Shown: piece by piece, positions 9,781-18,760 of the stretch
How positions within the stretch are numbered: the first letter of the stretch is position 1
Layout of the letters: every line of letters starts with the position of its first letter
Assembly: GCF_032477075.1 (NCBI RefSeq)
Contig: NZ_JAWDXO010000006.1
Coordinates: 33,933-97,932 of the forward strand
DNA: 64,000 nucleotides
Source of the DNA: Fusobacterium sp.
Lineage (GTDB): Bacteria > Fusobacteriota > Fusobacteriia > Fusobacteriales > Fusobacteriaceae
Direction: 5' to 3'
Notes under the pieces: model-generated
What the model saw: only the letters and a program-made list of their open reading frames with translations
Databases searched by the model: none
What the model was told of the DNA's origin: nothing
Program-made: the position numbers and the translations under genes

Positions 9781-10121
9781 ATGAAAAAAGTAAAAATTGC
9801 AGTTTTAAAAACTACACTTGATAAAGAGCTTGCTTCAGAGTATGAAACTGAAGAACTGACAGTTTCTCCAATGTTAAAAGCTGATCAGATTTTTTATGCA
9901 GATTATTCAAAACCAGATAAATTTTATAATAAAGCATAAAAAGTTATTTATCAATATGCTTTTCCTGCAGCTTGTAATACTGGAAATAATGTTTTCTATT
10001 ACAAAGACTAAATAAGAAAACCTAGAGTTGCTATTCTGCAGTTGAGAGACTGTGGTCTGTTATCTTCAAGCTTAAAGTAACTGATGAAAAAGTACATATA
10101 GATTATGACTCAGTTAGATAA
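9781..10121 (+). pseudogene. Decayed TIGR04076-family gene
   Basis: The first 52 codons from ATG 9781 match the start of the small TIGR04076 family (KKVKIAVLKTTLDKELASEY, then CPMLK-like SPMLKADQIFYADYSKP). The frame then meets TAA after NKA, continues as KVIYQYAFPAACNTGNNVFYYKD, meets a second TAA, and continues as IRKPRVAI. After that at least two frame changes are needed to reach a plausible C-terminus (SVIFKLKVTDEKVHIDYDS, stop at 10119-10121). Two stops and two frameshifts mean the gene is dead. Family assignment is from memory of its sequence pattern. Confidence 0.65.
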
Positions 10122-10134
10122 AATATTCTAAAAT

Positions 10135-10177
10135 AAAGTGGTAGTTGAAAATTAGACTAATTTTCAGCTACCACTTT
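10135..10177. terminator. Long bidirectional terminator hairpin
   Basis: Arms of 20 bases (10135-10154 and 10158-10177) pair with a single G-T wobble and a 3-base loop. A-rich and T-rich flanks suit termination in both directions, including for the PRD regulator gene on the minus strand. Confidence 0.8.
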
Positions 10178-10178
10178 A

Positions 10179-11741
10179 TTATGAATTCAAAAAATAATGT
10201 TCATATTTATTTAATAAAATATCTTTAATTTCTTTATCATTTTTCCCTTTTATTTCTTCTATAAAACTATTAACTTTTATTTTCCTGCTTCCAGTGGAAA
10301 CTCCCAATGAAAACAGTTTCTCTACATCTTCATTTCCAAGATAAAAATTAAGCTTTACATTTTCATAACCATTAAATTCAAGAAGTGATTTTATTCTATT
10401 TGAAAAAGTTATTATCAAATCATATTCTGCATCTTTCAGCAGATAAAGTTCATTTATATTTATTTTTAAAACTATATCCACATCAGTATATATTTTAAGT
10501 ATCTCCACAAAAAAATCTATTTTTTCTATTGCTGAGTTGCTCACTATCACTATTTTCTTTCTATTTCTTCCAAGAACTTTATTCTTCATAACAGTTTTTC
10601 TAAATATAAGGGTCATTGCAGATATCTGCTGATGAGTGAAATATATCCAATACTTTTCTTCAATAGTATCTATAGACTCTTTTACTATATCATACAGACT
10701 TGTATATACATTTTTTGTATTTTCAATATTATTATCATAAAAACTATACTTAAAACTATTTCTTATCAATGATTTATGAATATAGCAATATATTTCACTA
10801 AACAGCTGATCATAATTATAAAACTGTGTTATCACTTTACTTTGCACTTTTTCTATAAATTCTTCAGTCAGATTTTTAAGTTCCTCACTGATAATATATT
10901 CTGAACTAGCAGTATAATCAAGTGAAGATACTAGATAACTCAAAAAATTATCTTCAAATTTATCTCCCAATATATTATACTCCTTAATTTTTATCATATT
11001 TTTTATAGTCTTATCCTCTATGTTATGTTCTCTATTTATTCTGTATAAACTCAAAGCAATATAAATATAGATAAATTTCTTTGAAGAATAAGATATTCTT
11101 AATTTATTCCTCTCTAAAAAGTCATTTAATATAAATTTTGCTCTGCTTATTTCCTTAGCTCCCTTGACTATAAAATAATTGAATATCATTCTTTCTAAAG
11201 GATTATTTGCTTTTCTATTTATAAGGCTGTCATCAAAATCAAGATCAAATACATCTGACAATATAGAAGCTATAAGAATACGATAATTTCTCTCATTTCC
11301 CACAACTTTTATTCCTTTCTTTGCCACTATTTCAGATTTCAGTTCATTAGATTCCAGCATATTATTTAATTCTTTGCTGTCTTTTTTCTTAGTAGTAAGG
11401 CTGATTCCCAAATTATCATATAAACTTGTCATATTTAATATTTCATTAAAAAAAGAATAGACTATCATAAGGTTAACTCTCTCCCATTGTGAGATTATAT
11501 AGTCATTTAAAGAAAGCTTATTCACAAATTTTATGTAATCTTTATAATCTATTTCTGCTGTTACAGTATTATTTATTATTTTTATTTTTTTTTCATCAGA
11601 AAGGTAACTATTGAGATTGATTATATTTCTTTTTAAACTTACTTCACTTTTCTTAAATACTTCTTCTGATTTTTTTAAATCAAAAGATTTTTTCTCTTGT
11701 ATCTTTTTTAAAAGCTTAAGTTCAGATTTATTTATACTCAA
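10179..11741 (-). CDS. PRD-domain transcriptional regulator (BglG/MtlR type)
   Basis: A protein of about 520 aa with two N-terminal helix-turn-helix segments (residues 1-110), two PTS-regulation-domain-like helical regions, and a C-terminal alpha/beta domain resembling an EIIB of the galactitol type (KIVIVSNSAIEKIDFF to YDLIITFSN). Such proteins activate or antiterminate PTS operons and are controlled by phosphorylation. It lies downstream of, and in the same direction as, the lyase and PTS genes, which are the likely targets. No ATG fits. TTG at 11741 sits eight bases after AAGAGG, so I prefer it to the GTG at 11750. Confidence 0.75.
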   Translation of the reverse strand: MSINKSELKLLKKIQEKKSFDLKKSEEVFKKSEVSLKRNIINLNSYLSDEKKIKIINNTVTAEIDYKDYIKFVNKLSLNDYIISQWERVNLMIVYSFFNEILNMTSLYDNLGISLTTKKKDSKELNNMLESNELKSEIVAKKGIKVVGNERNYRILIASILSDVFDLDFDDSLINRKANNPLERMIFNYFIVKGAKEISRAKFILNDFLERNKLRISYSSKKFIYIYIALSLYRINREHNIEDKTIKNMIKIKEYNILGDKFEDNFLSYLVSSLDYTASSEYIISEELKNLTEEFIEKVQSKVITQFYNYDQLFSEIYCYIHKSLIRNSFKYSFYDNNIENTKNVYTSLYDIVKESIDTIEEKYWIYFTHQQISAMTLIFRKTVMKNKVLGRNRKKIVIVSNSAIEKIDFFVEILKIYTDVDIVLKININELYLLKDAEYDLIITFSNRIKSLLEFNGYENVKLNFYLGNEDVEKLFSLGVSTGSRKIKVNSFIEEIKGKNDKEIKDILLNKYEHYFLNS

Positions 11742-11820
11742 CTCCCTCACCTCTTGATAAGATTATATTTAAATAGTATCATAGATGTCAATCTATGTAT
11801 AGAGTTTAGAAAATGAAATT

Positions 11821-11864
11821 AGCTATATCTAAATATCACTAAAAAAGGATAATTAGATACAGCT
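11821..11864. promoter_or_regulatory. Inverted repeat upstream of the PRD regulator gene
   Basis: AGCTATATCTAA (11821-11832) and TTAGATACAGCT (11853-11864) pair over 12 positions with one mismatch. No T-run follows on the minus strand, so it looks more like an operator or regulatory hairpin than a terminator. Function unknown. Confidence 0.35.
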
Positions 11865-12012
11865 GAAATATTTACAATATTTATTATATTACTGCTTTTT
11901 TGATATTTTAAATTTTACTCAAAACTATAATAATTTTCTTCATATTTTAATTCTAAAAAAATATCTATAATTTTGGGATTTACTAATAATTTTATCACAT
12001 TTTAAAGCTTAT

Positions 12013-13398
12013 TTATACTTTATATTTTTTAATTTTTACTGCTTTTTTTCTTGCTTTCTCTGCCATTTCTATTGCTAATTGGGAAGATAGTCCTATATAA
12101 TTTTCAGGTTTAAGAAGATTTTTTATATCATTTTCATCAAAAATTGATGAAAGTAATTCATCTTCTTTTAATAATTGTAAATAATCTTTATGCTCAGTTT
12201 CTGATTTTATAGCTAATTTATAAATTATTGAATGAGCTTTGTCTTTTCCTAACTTTTCTGCTATCTTCATCATAATATATTCACTATTGTCTAATCCTTT
12301 ATTATTAAGGGTATTCTGATACATTCTGTCTTTAAATACCTGTACCGTCCTAGTGAGTTCCTCTGTTCTTAATAATATCTCTGTTGTCAATTCCATAGTT
12401 TCTTCCAAAGCTGCATCAAAAAGCATATATGATGAACTATCAGCTTCAAAAGGTCTGCTCCCTGAATATAATCCCATTGGCACTATTGAGTAAAGTTTTT
12501 GTGAGTTTGCTATTATTCCTTTGGCAAGCTTTGGATTTATTTTCTGTGGCATTGTACTGCTTCCAATTGTTCCAGCTTCATAAGCTTCTGATACTTCACC
12601 ATATTCTTCTATTGAAGTACTGTATACTTCTTCTGCTATTTTGTGGCAGTTATTTGCTAAAAGAGCCATTATCATTATATATTCTTCTTTATGACTTGTA
12701 ATATTTCTAGAAGGTACTTCCATAGAATACATTTCAAGTATTTCTGCTACTCTGTTCTGAATTTTTCTTCCAATCTCTCCTGCTGTATTAAAAGCTCCAA
12801 CTGCTCCGCCCATCATTATTTTAAAAATTCTTTTCTCTACTTCTTCCATTCTTTCTATACTTGTTAGTATATCACTTATCCATACTGATACCTTATAGCC
12901 ATATGTAATTGGTATGGCATGTTTTCCATGTGTTCTTCCAGCCATTACTGAATTCTTATTATCTTCAGCAAGTTTAGCCAGATTTTCTAATATTTTAGAA
13001 CAAATTAAAAGATATTTTTCATGCAGCTGTTTTAAAATAATAAGCTGCCCACTCTGTTGTATATTTTGGGTAGTTACTCCATAGTGAATATATTTTGAGC
13101 TTTCATTTTCTCCTGATATTTTATCACAAGCTTTTATAAAAACTTTTATAAACGGAACAAAACCATGCCCTATTTTTTTATATATTTCATCCATTAATTT
13201 AAAATCCATATATTCTATTTTAGCTGCTTTTCCTATATTTTCAGCTGCTTTTTTAGGTATTATTCCAAATTCACTTTGAGCTTTTGCCAAAGCAGCTTCT
13301 ATATCTAACCATACTTGATACTTCGCTTCCTTAGACATTAGTTCTTTTATACCAAAATAATTCATTGTTTTACTTTTTGAATCATAAAGTGCTCTCAT
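12013..13398 (-). CDS. Fumarase/aspartase-superfamily lyase (adenylosuccinate-lyase-like)
   Basis: A 461-aa member of the superfamily that eliminates fumarate or a related acid. The signature loop GSSTMPQKINP holds the catalytic Ser. The substrate-binding motif GRTHGKHAIPITYG and an N-terminal ALAKAQSEFGIIP also fit the PurB/carboxymuconate-cycloisomerase branch. It starts 27 bases after the PTS gene stop and so is in its operon, which argues against a plain purine role. A catabolic lyase acting on a PTS-imported compound is possible. True PurB cannot be excluded from sequence alone. Confidence 0.75.
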   Translation of the reverse strand: MRALYDSKSKTMNYFGIKELMSKEAKYQVWLDIEAALAKAQSEFGIIPKKAAENIGKAAKIEYMDFKLMDEIYKKIGHGFVPFIKVFIKACDKISGENESSKYIHYGVTTQNIQQSGQLIILKQLHEKYLLICSKILENLAKLAEDNKNSVMAGRTHGKHAIPITYGYKVSVWISDILTSIERMEEVEKRIFKIMMGGAVGAFNTAGEIGRKIQNRVAEILEMYSMEVPSRNITSHKEEYIMIMALLANNCHKIAEEVYSTSIEEYGEVSEAYEAGTIGSSTMPQKINPKLAKGIIANSQKLYSIVPMGLYSGSRPFEADSSSYMLFDAALEETMELTTEILLRTEELTRTVQVFKDRMYQNTLNNKGLDNSEYIMMKIAEKLGKDKAHSIIYKLAIKSETEHKDYLQLLKEDELLSSIFDENDIKNLLKPENYIGLSSQLAIEMAEKARKKAVKIKKYKV

Positions 13399-13425
13399 AT
13401 TTTCCTCCTAAAATCATATCTTTAC

Positions 13426-14991
13426 CTATTTTTTAAGATATTCATCAACAGCATTTTTTACAAACTCTACATATGGACCAAATACAACATGGATATGATT
13501 TTCCTGTGGAAAGAATATTCCTGATGCTCCTGCTTCTTTTAATTTTATTTGATTAATTAATTCTTTATTCTTTATATCTACTCTCAATCTAGTAATACAG
13601 TTTTCTGCGCTTATTATATTATTTTTTCCTCCAAGCCCTTCTACTACTATTTCAGCTACTTTTCCATATTGTTTCTCTTTTAAATATTGATTATTCCTAT
13701 TATCTTCCATTTCACCTTGTTCTCTGCCTGGAGTTTCAAGATTAAATTTTATAATTGCAAATCTAAATACTGCATAAAATACTACAAAGTTTATGAGTCC
13801 TAAAATAACAAGTTGTATCCAGTGTGTATTTTCATAGAGAAGTCCAAATATTCCAAAGTCAAATATAGTTCCTCTAATATATCCAATTGATACATTTAAA
13901 AAATTCAATGGAAGTGCCATTACTCCACAAAGTATTGCATAAACAACAAAAAGTTGTGGTGCTATAAATAAAAATGAAAATTCTAATGGTTCTGTCACAT
14001 TTCCTAAAAAAGCTGTAAGTACTACTGTAAGAATAACTCCTCCTGCTATTTTTTTATTTTGAGCATAAGATGTATGATACATTGCAAGTCCTATTGCTGG
14101 TACTCGAAATAAAGTTGTAAGCATTTGTCCAGCTCCTAAATAACTTGTTAGTTTAGGCATAAGTTCATTCCAATAAGGGCTTTGAGGTCCTAATACAAAT
14201 AATACTTGATTTACAGCATTTAATATTCCAATATATGCCTGTCCTTCTATCATGTAAGTTCCTCCTGCTTCTGTAAATCTTACTATAGAGGCAAGTACAT
14301 GATGAAGTCCAAATGGAATAAGTGATCTATGCATAAACCAATAGATTGCCAAACCAAATTTATCATTCATAAATATAAAAGAAGATTTTAAAAGAATCTT
14401 TGTAATTACTCCCCATACAACTGGCACTACAATTCCTACTGGTATCATAACCATAAATGTTATAATAGGCACTGATTTTTTCCCACTGAAAAAAGCAAAA
14501 GCCAATGGAAGTTCAAGCTTATAGAATCTGTCTGTTATCTTTGCAGCTACAAGCCCGCTTATAATACCCCCAGCAGCATCTATTTTTAATGTATGTATTC
14601 CCAAAACTATCCCCTGCCCTACCTGTGACATTCCTTTAGTTACAAGCAGTCCTGTTGCCTTTAAATATACATTCATTACAATATTTAAAGTAAGATATGC
14701 TAAAACAGCTGCAAATACAGTTATACCCTTTTCTTTTTTAGACATACCATATGCAACTCCCATTGCAAATAATAAAGGAATATTATCAAAAACAACACTT
14801 GTTATACTTTTTAAACTATTGATAAGCATATTTAAAAATTCATTTCCCAAAAATGGAAATCTTGAAATCATATAACTTTGAGTCAATGCCCCTGTTATCC
14901 CCATTACCATCCCTATTGGAGCCATTACTGCTATTGGAAGAAGCAGTGATCTACCAAAGACTTGCACATTATCTTTAAAACTATTTTTCAT
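13426..14991 (-). CDS. PTS transporter, EIICB of the glucose/glucoside family
   Basis: A 521-aa sugar permease. An EIIC membrane domain covers about residues 1-430 (roughly ten hydrophobic segments; motif LIPFGLHHVLASI). A linker rich in Glu and Asn leads to a C-terminal EIIB domain with the phospho-acceptor Cys465 in ENCITRLR. There is no EIIA domain, so phosphate must come from a separate EIIA. The ribosome-binding site is AAAGGGGG. It is first in an operon with the lyase gene. The sugar cannot be read from the sequence. Confidence 0.88.
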   Translation of the reverse strand: MKNSFKDNVQVFGRSLLLPIAVMAPIGMVMGITGALTQSYMISRFPFLGNEFLNMLINSLKSITSVVFDNIPLLFAMGVAYGMSKKEKGITVFAAVLAYLTLNIVMNVYLKATGLLVTKGMSQVGQGIVLGIHTLKIDAAGGIISGLVAAKITDRFYKLELPLAFAFFSGKKSVPIITFMVMIPVGIVVPVVWGVITKILLKSSFIFMNDKFGLAIYWFMHRSLIPFGLHHVLASIVRFTEAGGTYMIEGQAYIGILNAVNQVLFVLGPQSPYWNELMPKLTSYLGAGQMLTTLFRVPAIGLAMYHTSYAQNKKIAGGVILTVVLTAFLGNVTEPLEFSFLFIAPQLFVVYAILCGVMALPLNFLNVSIGYIRGTIFDFGIFGLLYENTHWIQLVILGLINFVVFYAVFRFAIIKFNLETPGREQGEMEDNRNNQYLKEKQYGKVAEIVVEGLGGKNNIISAENCITRLRVDIKNKELINQIKLKEAGASGIFFPQENHIHVVFGPYVEFVKNAVDEYLKK

Positions 14992-15383
14992 AAAGTCCCC
15001 CTTTATATTTATATATCTTTCTTATAATTTCAGTTTAGTTTATTTTGATAATTTCTTCAAGGTCACTTTCAACAGGATTTTTTTTACACAAAGTTGCCTT
15101 TTAAATTTTTTATATTTCTCATACAGAAATTTTAGAAAACTTATAAATTAAAGTGATTATTATAAATTTAAAATAACTCAATTACAAAAAAACTGACTTA
15201 AAATTTTTTATGTCAGTTTCTTCTTTTGTTATAAAAATAGAGATAATATACTTATATTAAAAGCAGTTTAAATAATTAAAAAATAAATACCAAGTAAAAA
15301 ATTAGAAAAAGAAAAGAAGCTATAGAAATCAGTAAGATAAATTACTAATCTGTAACAGCTCCTTCTTTTATAAAATTACTTTT
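14992..15383 (-). other. Spacer before the PTS operon
   Basis: No gene seen. It contains the terminator of the preceding operon (15185-15222) and AT-rich sequence that should hold the PTS operon promoter; I could not pick a convincing -35/-10 pair. Confidence 0.5.
15185..15222 (-). terminator. Terminator after the dhaL-dhaK-lsrF-like operon
   Basis: AAACTGACTTA (15190-15200) pairs with TATGTCAGTTT (15209-15219). The A-run at 15186-15192 becomes the T-run on the minus strand. Confidence 0.7.
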
Positions 15384-15701
15384 TTATTTATTTTTTTCCT
15401 CTATCAACTCAAAGATTACTCCCTCTTTAATAGCAAAAGCTATATTTATATCCCCAGCATCAAAAGTATCAAAAATTACTCTATCCATTTTTTTCTTTTC
15501 TTCCTCAATAGATGCTACTTTTATAGCTATATGAGGCTGATGCTGCATTTCTATTGGAAGTGGAGTTCCACTTTCATATCTTAAATATTCAAATTTATAT
15601 TCATGGTTATCAGCAACTGTTACAAACACTTTCAAAGGTGCTAAGTATATTTCATTCTCTTTTATCTCTGTTGTAGGAACTCCTATATGTACAAATTCCA
15701 T
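15384..15701 (-). CDS. Glyoxalase/VOC-like small protein
   Basis: A 105-aa protein starting MEFVHIGVPT, with HEYKFEYLRYE and HIAIKVASIEE, and so resembling a single vicinal-oxygen-chelate (glyoxalase-type) domain. The start is ATG 15701 after GAGGAGG; the longer reading from TTG 15716 would use the ribosome-binding site as coding sequence. It is the last gene of the dhaL-dhaK-aldolase operon, 21 bases after the aldolase stop, so it probably handles a keto or hydroxyketo intermediate of that pathway. The reaction is unknown. Confidence 0.6.
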   Translation of the reverse strand: MEFVHIGVPTTEIKENEIYLAPLKVFVTVADNHEYKFEYLRYESGTPLPIEMQHQPHIAIKVASIEEEKKKMDRVIFDTFDAGDINIAFAIKEGVIFELIEEKNK

Positions 15702-15722
15702 ATTTTTCCTCCTCAAAATTTT

Positions 15723-16601
15723 TTATTTTTTAATACTCAAATAATAATCATATGCTCCTTTACCAGTATAATTTTCATGAACTACTTTTGCTACTGCTTT
15801 AGCCATAGCTTTGGGATCTTCAGCTTGGAATATATTTCTTCCCATATCTACTCCTGCTGCTCCTTGTCTAATTGCATTGTATGTCATTTCCAATGCTTCA
15901 TCTTCAGGAAGTTTTTTTCCTCCAGCTACTACAATAGGCACAGGACAGGCTGCTACTACTTTATCAAAATCTTCACAATAATATGTTTTGATTATATGAG
16001 CTCCCAACTCTGCAAGAATTCTTGTTGCAAGAAGAAAATATTTAGTTGTTCTTTCCATTTGTTTTCCAACTGCCACTACTCCCATTACTGGTATACCATA
16101 CTTATTTCCCATGTCTATAACCTTTGTAAGATTAGCTATAGATTCCTTCTGTCCCGGCGCCCCTATAAAGGTTTGTACAGCCATACATGTTGCATTCATA
16201 CGAATAGCATCTTCTATATCTACTCCTATTACTTCATGACTCATATCCTCATCAAGAACAGAGCCTCCTGCTGTAACTCTTAGAGCCAATCCCTTATCAA
16301 AATAAGGAGGAATACAAGTTCTCATAGCTCCTCTAGTTGCCATAAAAACATCTACCTCTTCTGCCAAAGGTGGAATAGCTAAATCTAATCTTTCCAATCC
16401 AGCAGTTGATCCCATTATATATCCATGATCAAAAGCTAGCATAACTGTTCTGCCACTTTTAGAATTAAATATTTTAGCCAGACGTGACTTCATACCCCAA
16501 TCCATATTTTCCATACCCTTTACATAAAATGATTTATTGTTTTCAAATGGGGTATTTGTCATATAATCTTTTGCTACTTTATTTCCAAATTGTTCTGCCA
16601 T
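15723..16601 (-). CDS. LsrF-like class I aldolase/thiolase
   Basis: A 292-aa TIM-barrel enzyme closely resembling E. coli LsrF across its length: MDWGMKSRLAKIF, RTVMLAFDHGY, the Schiff-base Lys205 in HIIKTYY, and the phosphate-binding VPIVVAGGKKLPEDEALEM and GVDMGRNIFQ. LsrF itself cleaves phosphorylated AI-2 product with CoA. No lsr transporter, LsrK or LsrR is nearby; the operon partners are DhaK/DhaL homologues. It may instead cleave or isomerise a phospho-ketose made by that kinase pair. Family call firm, substrate inferred. Confidence 0.85.
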   Translation of the reverse strand: MAEQFGNKVAKDYMTNTPFENNKSFYVKGMENMDWGMKSRLAKIFNSKSGRTVMLAFDHGYIMGSTAGLERLDLAIPPLAEEVDVFMATRGAMRTCIPPYFDKGLALRVTAGGSVLDEDMSHEVIGVDIEDAIRMNATCMAVQTFIGAPGQKESIANLTKVIDMGNKYGIPVMGVVAVGKQMERTTKYFLLATRILAELGAHIIKTYYCEDFDKVVAACPVPIVVAGGKKLPEDEALEMTYNAIRQGAAGVDMGRNIFQAEDPKAMAKAVAKVVHENYTGKGAYDYYLSIKK

Positions 16602-16615
16602 TTATTTTACCTCAC

Positions 16616-17617
16616 TTATTTTTTAAAATATGGTGTTTTACAAGGTTGATTCCAATAATGGATAAGTTCATCATCCATTCTTGCTATCATCATTTGGAAG
16701 CCTGCCTGTTCTTGAACTGTTAACAATTCACCAACTGCATTAGCTGCAACCTCTATCCCCTTTTCTTTCAAATAATTTTAACATTTTCTAAATACTATTA
16801 ATTGCTCCATAAGAGTAGTTGCTCCAGTTCCATTAATTACTAATAATAATTTTTCACCAGCTTTAATATCCAAATCTTTTAATAGAGCATCAAGCATGAT
16901 TTGAGATGTTTCATCAGCAGTTTTAAGAGGCATTCTTCCTCCTCCACCTTCTCCATGCTGTCCCATTCCTATTTCCATATCATCTTCATCAAGTTCAGCT
17001 ATAATTCCTCCTGTACTTGGGTGAGTAGCCCCTTTTGCTGCTACTGCTATTGTTGCCATATTATCCGCAAATTTTTGAGCTATTGCTGCCACTTCCTCTA
17101 AAGATTTTCCCTCTGCTGCTGCAGCTCCTGCAATTTTATATAGTGGTACGCACCCAACTAATCCTCTTCTGTCATCAGCATTTTCTCTAGGTGCGTTAGC
17201 TACATCATCTTGAGTAACTACTTTAATTACTTTTAATCCTTCTTTCTTTACCATTTTCATAGTGAGATTAGCTGTAAGCATATCTCCAGCATGATTCAAT
17301 ACTACAAAAAGTACTCCTTTACCTTTGTCAGCCATTTTGATAGCTTCAAAACATGGTTGTGGTCCAGGTGCAGCAAAAATATCTCCAGGTACAGAAATAT
17401 CTACCATTCCTTCTCCAACAAACCCACTGATAGCAGGTTCATGTCCAGTTCCACCAAGAGTTACTATAGTCACTCTATCTGCATCTTTTAATTTTTTATT
17501 TACCACTAATCTTGTTCCCTCAGTCAATTCAATAATATCTTGATTAGAAAGTGCCAATCCCTCTAAAAGTTCCTGTGTTAAATTACTTGGATCATTGATG
17601 AATTTTTTCATTTTCAT
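16616..17617 (-). pseudogene. dhaK: Dihydroxyacetone-kinase-type subunit DhaK with in-frame stop
   Basis: The substrate-binding subunit of a PTS-type dihydroxyacetone kinase. The frame encodes LGGTGHEPAISGFVGEG near residue 54 and the region of the substrate-binding His (GQHGEGGGGR, His221). Codon 280 (16778-16780) is TAA. The same frame then runs on for 53 well-conserved codons (NYLKEKGIEVAANAVGELLT, then QEQAGFQMMIARMDDELIHY) to a TAA at 16616, giving 333 residues, the normal DhaK length. So a single nonsense codon interrupts the gene. The HGEGG motif differs from the usual HGEPG, suggesting a paralogue for another keto-sugar. Confidence 0.8.
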
Positions 17618-17644
17618 AATAAAAGTCCCTCCTGTTAATTTATT

Positions 17645-18286
17645 TTATTCAAAACTTTTTGCAAATCCCTGAAATAAAAGATTCATTGAAACTGCTCCTG
17701 CGTCTTTAAACCCAAGAGTTTTTTCCTTATAACTTTTAGCTCTTCCATATTTTGAGATGTAATTTTTAGTATCTTCACATCCCTGTTCTGCTGCTGCTGC
17801 TGCTTCTTTAAACATTCCTTTGATATCTGAATCAGAAACTGCAATAGCTTCCACTGCTGGTATAAATGTATCCATCATAGTCTTATCTCCAACTTTTGCT
17901 CCAGATACATCATTCATCTCTTCTAGTGAAGCTGCAAACATATCTTTTATAATCTGTTCATCCAGTTCCTCTTCCCCTTCTGGAATACCAACAGCTAAAC
18001 CAGATATCCAGCTTCCCCAAAGAGGACCTGCTGATCCACCATTTACTCCCATGGCACTCATTCCAAGACCATCTATAAATTCTTTTATACTTGTTCCTGA
18101 ATCCCAGTTTTCTATATCTTTTTCTATAGCATTTGCTATCTTTACAATAGTTATTCCATGATCTCCATCACCAAACTTAGAATCAATTTCAGATAATTCA
18201 TCAGCATTGGCTTTTAAAAACTCACATGATGTCAGAAACATTTTTTTAATATCTTTTCTATTAATCTTCAATTTTGACACCTCCAT
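17645..18286 (-). CDS. dhaL: Dihydroxyacetone-kinase-type ADP-binding subunit DhaL
   Basis: A 213-aa helical-barrel kinase subunit. DSKFGDGDHG (residues 35-44) supplies the Asp residues that bind Mg-ADP. GVNGGSAGPLWG and GRAKSYKEKTLGFKDAGA are typical DhaL motifs. It is the first gene of the operon. In PTS-type enzymes DhaL is rephosphorylated by DhaM; no dhaM lies in this window, so the phosphate donor must be encoded elsewhere or the pair may be ATP-dependent. Confidence 0.9.
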   Translation of the reverse strand: MEVSKLKINRKDIKKMFLTSCEFLKANADELSEIDSKFGDGDHGITIVKIANAIEKDIENWDSGTSIKEFIDGLGMSAMGVNGGSAGPLWGSWISGLAVGIPEGEEELDEQIIKDMFAASLEEMNDVSGAKVGDKTMMDTFIPAVEAIAVSDSDIKGMFKEAAAAAEQGCEDTKNYISKYGRAKSYKEKTLGFKDAGAVSMNLLFQGFAKSFE

Positions 18287-18300
18287 ACTTCTTTATTCAA

Positions 18301-18329
18301 ATATTATCATATGTAATTACAAATGTCAA
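18301..18329 (-). promoter_or_regulatory. Sigma70-type promoter of the dhaL operon
   Basis: On the minus strand TTGACA (18324-18329), a 17-base spacer and TAATAT (18301-18306) precede the dhaL start by 15 bases. Confidence 0.65.
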
Positions 18330-18760
18330 TGAATATAAAAAGATTAATTTGATTTTTTTATGAACGATATAGTTATTTATTGAAATATAATATTTTCATT
18401 ATATATTTTATTTTGCTTCCTTAATATAACATGTAAAATTTTCTGCAAAAAATTTTCTCTCATTTTTCTCACAAAGTAGGTATAAATTTAAAAAATTAAT
18501 TTCTAAAAAAATATGGTATAGAGAAACTTAGCCTTTATATTTATAAAATCGTATTTATCTATTAACTAATTTTTTATTTTATTTTTTCAAGACTTTATCA
18601 AAAAATTCTGATACAATACAACTAATTACCATTTAAAGATATTAAATGAAATTTTTAAAATTTTATATTATTTTCATAATAAAAGCAATTATTTTTCATA
18701 AATAATATTTATTTCAGTAAATTTTTAAACAAAGAATTTTTTATGAAAGAAAGGATGAAT
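18330..18760. other. Divergent AT-rich spacer
   Basis: Apart from the dhaL promoter at its edge, this spacer between divergent genes shows only AT-rich sequence and no gene. The promoter of the GGDEF gene must lie here but is not obvious. Confidence 0.4.

Noticed and set aside
12429..12701. Plus-strand reading frame inside the lyase gene
   Set aside because: It is a shadow of the minus-strand lyase: hydrophobic low-complexity translation, no ribosome-binding site, and the lyase motifs are intact.
15687..16283. 198-residue plus-strand frame opposite the LsrF-like gene
   Set aside because: Its Ser/Cys/Tyr-rich translation is typical of an antisense shadow; the opposite strand encodes a fully conserved LsrF-like enzyme.
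9781..17617. Stop-codon reassignment (TAA read as an amino acid)
   Set aside because: Nearly all intact genes in the window end at TAA, and the TIGR04076 remnant also has frameshifts, so ordinary mutation explains the stops.
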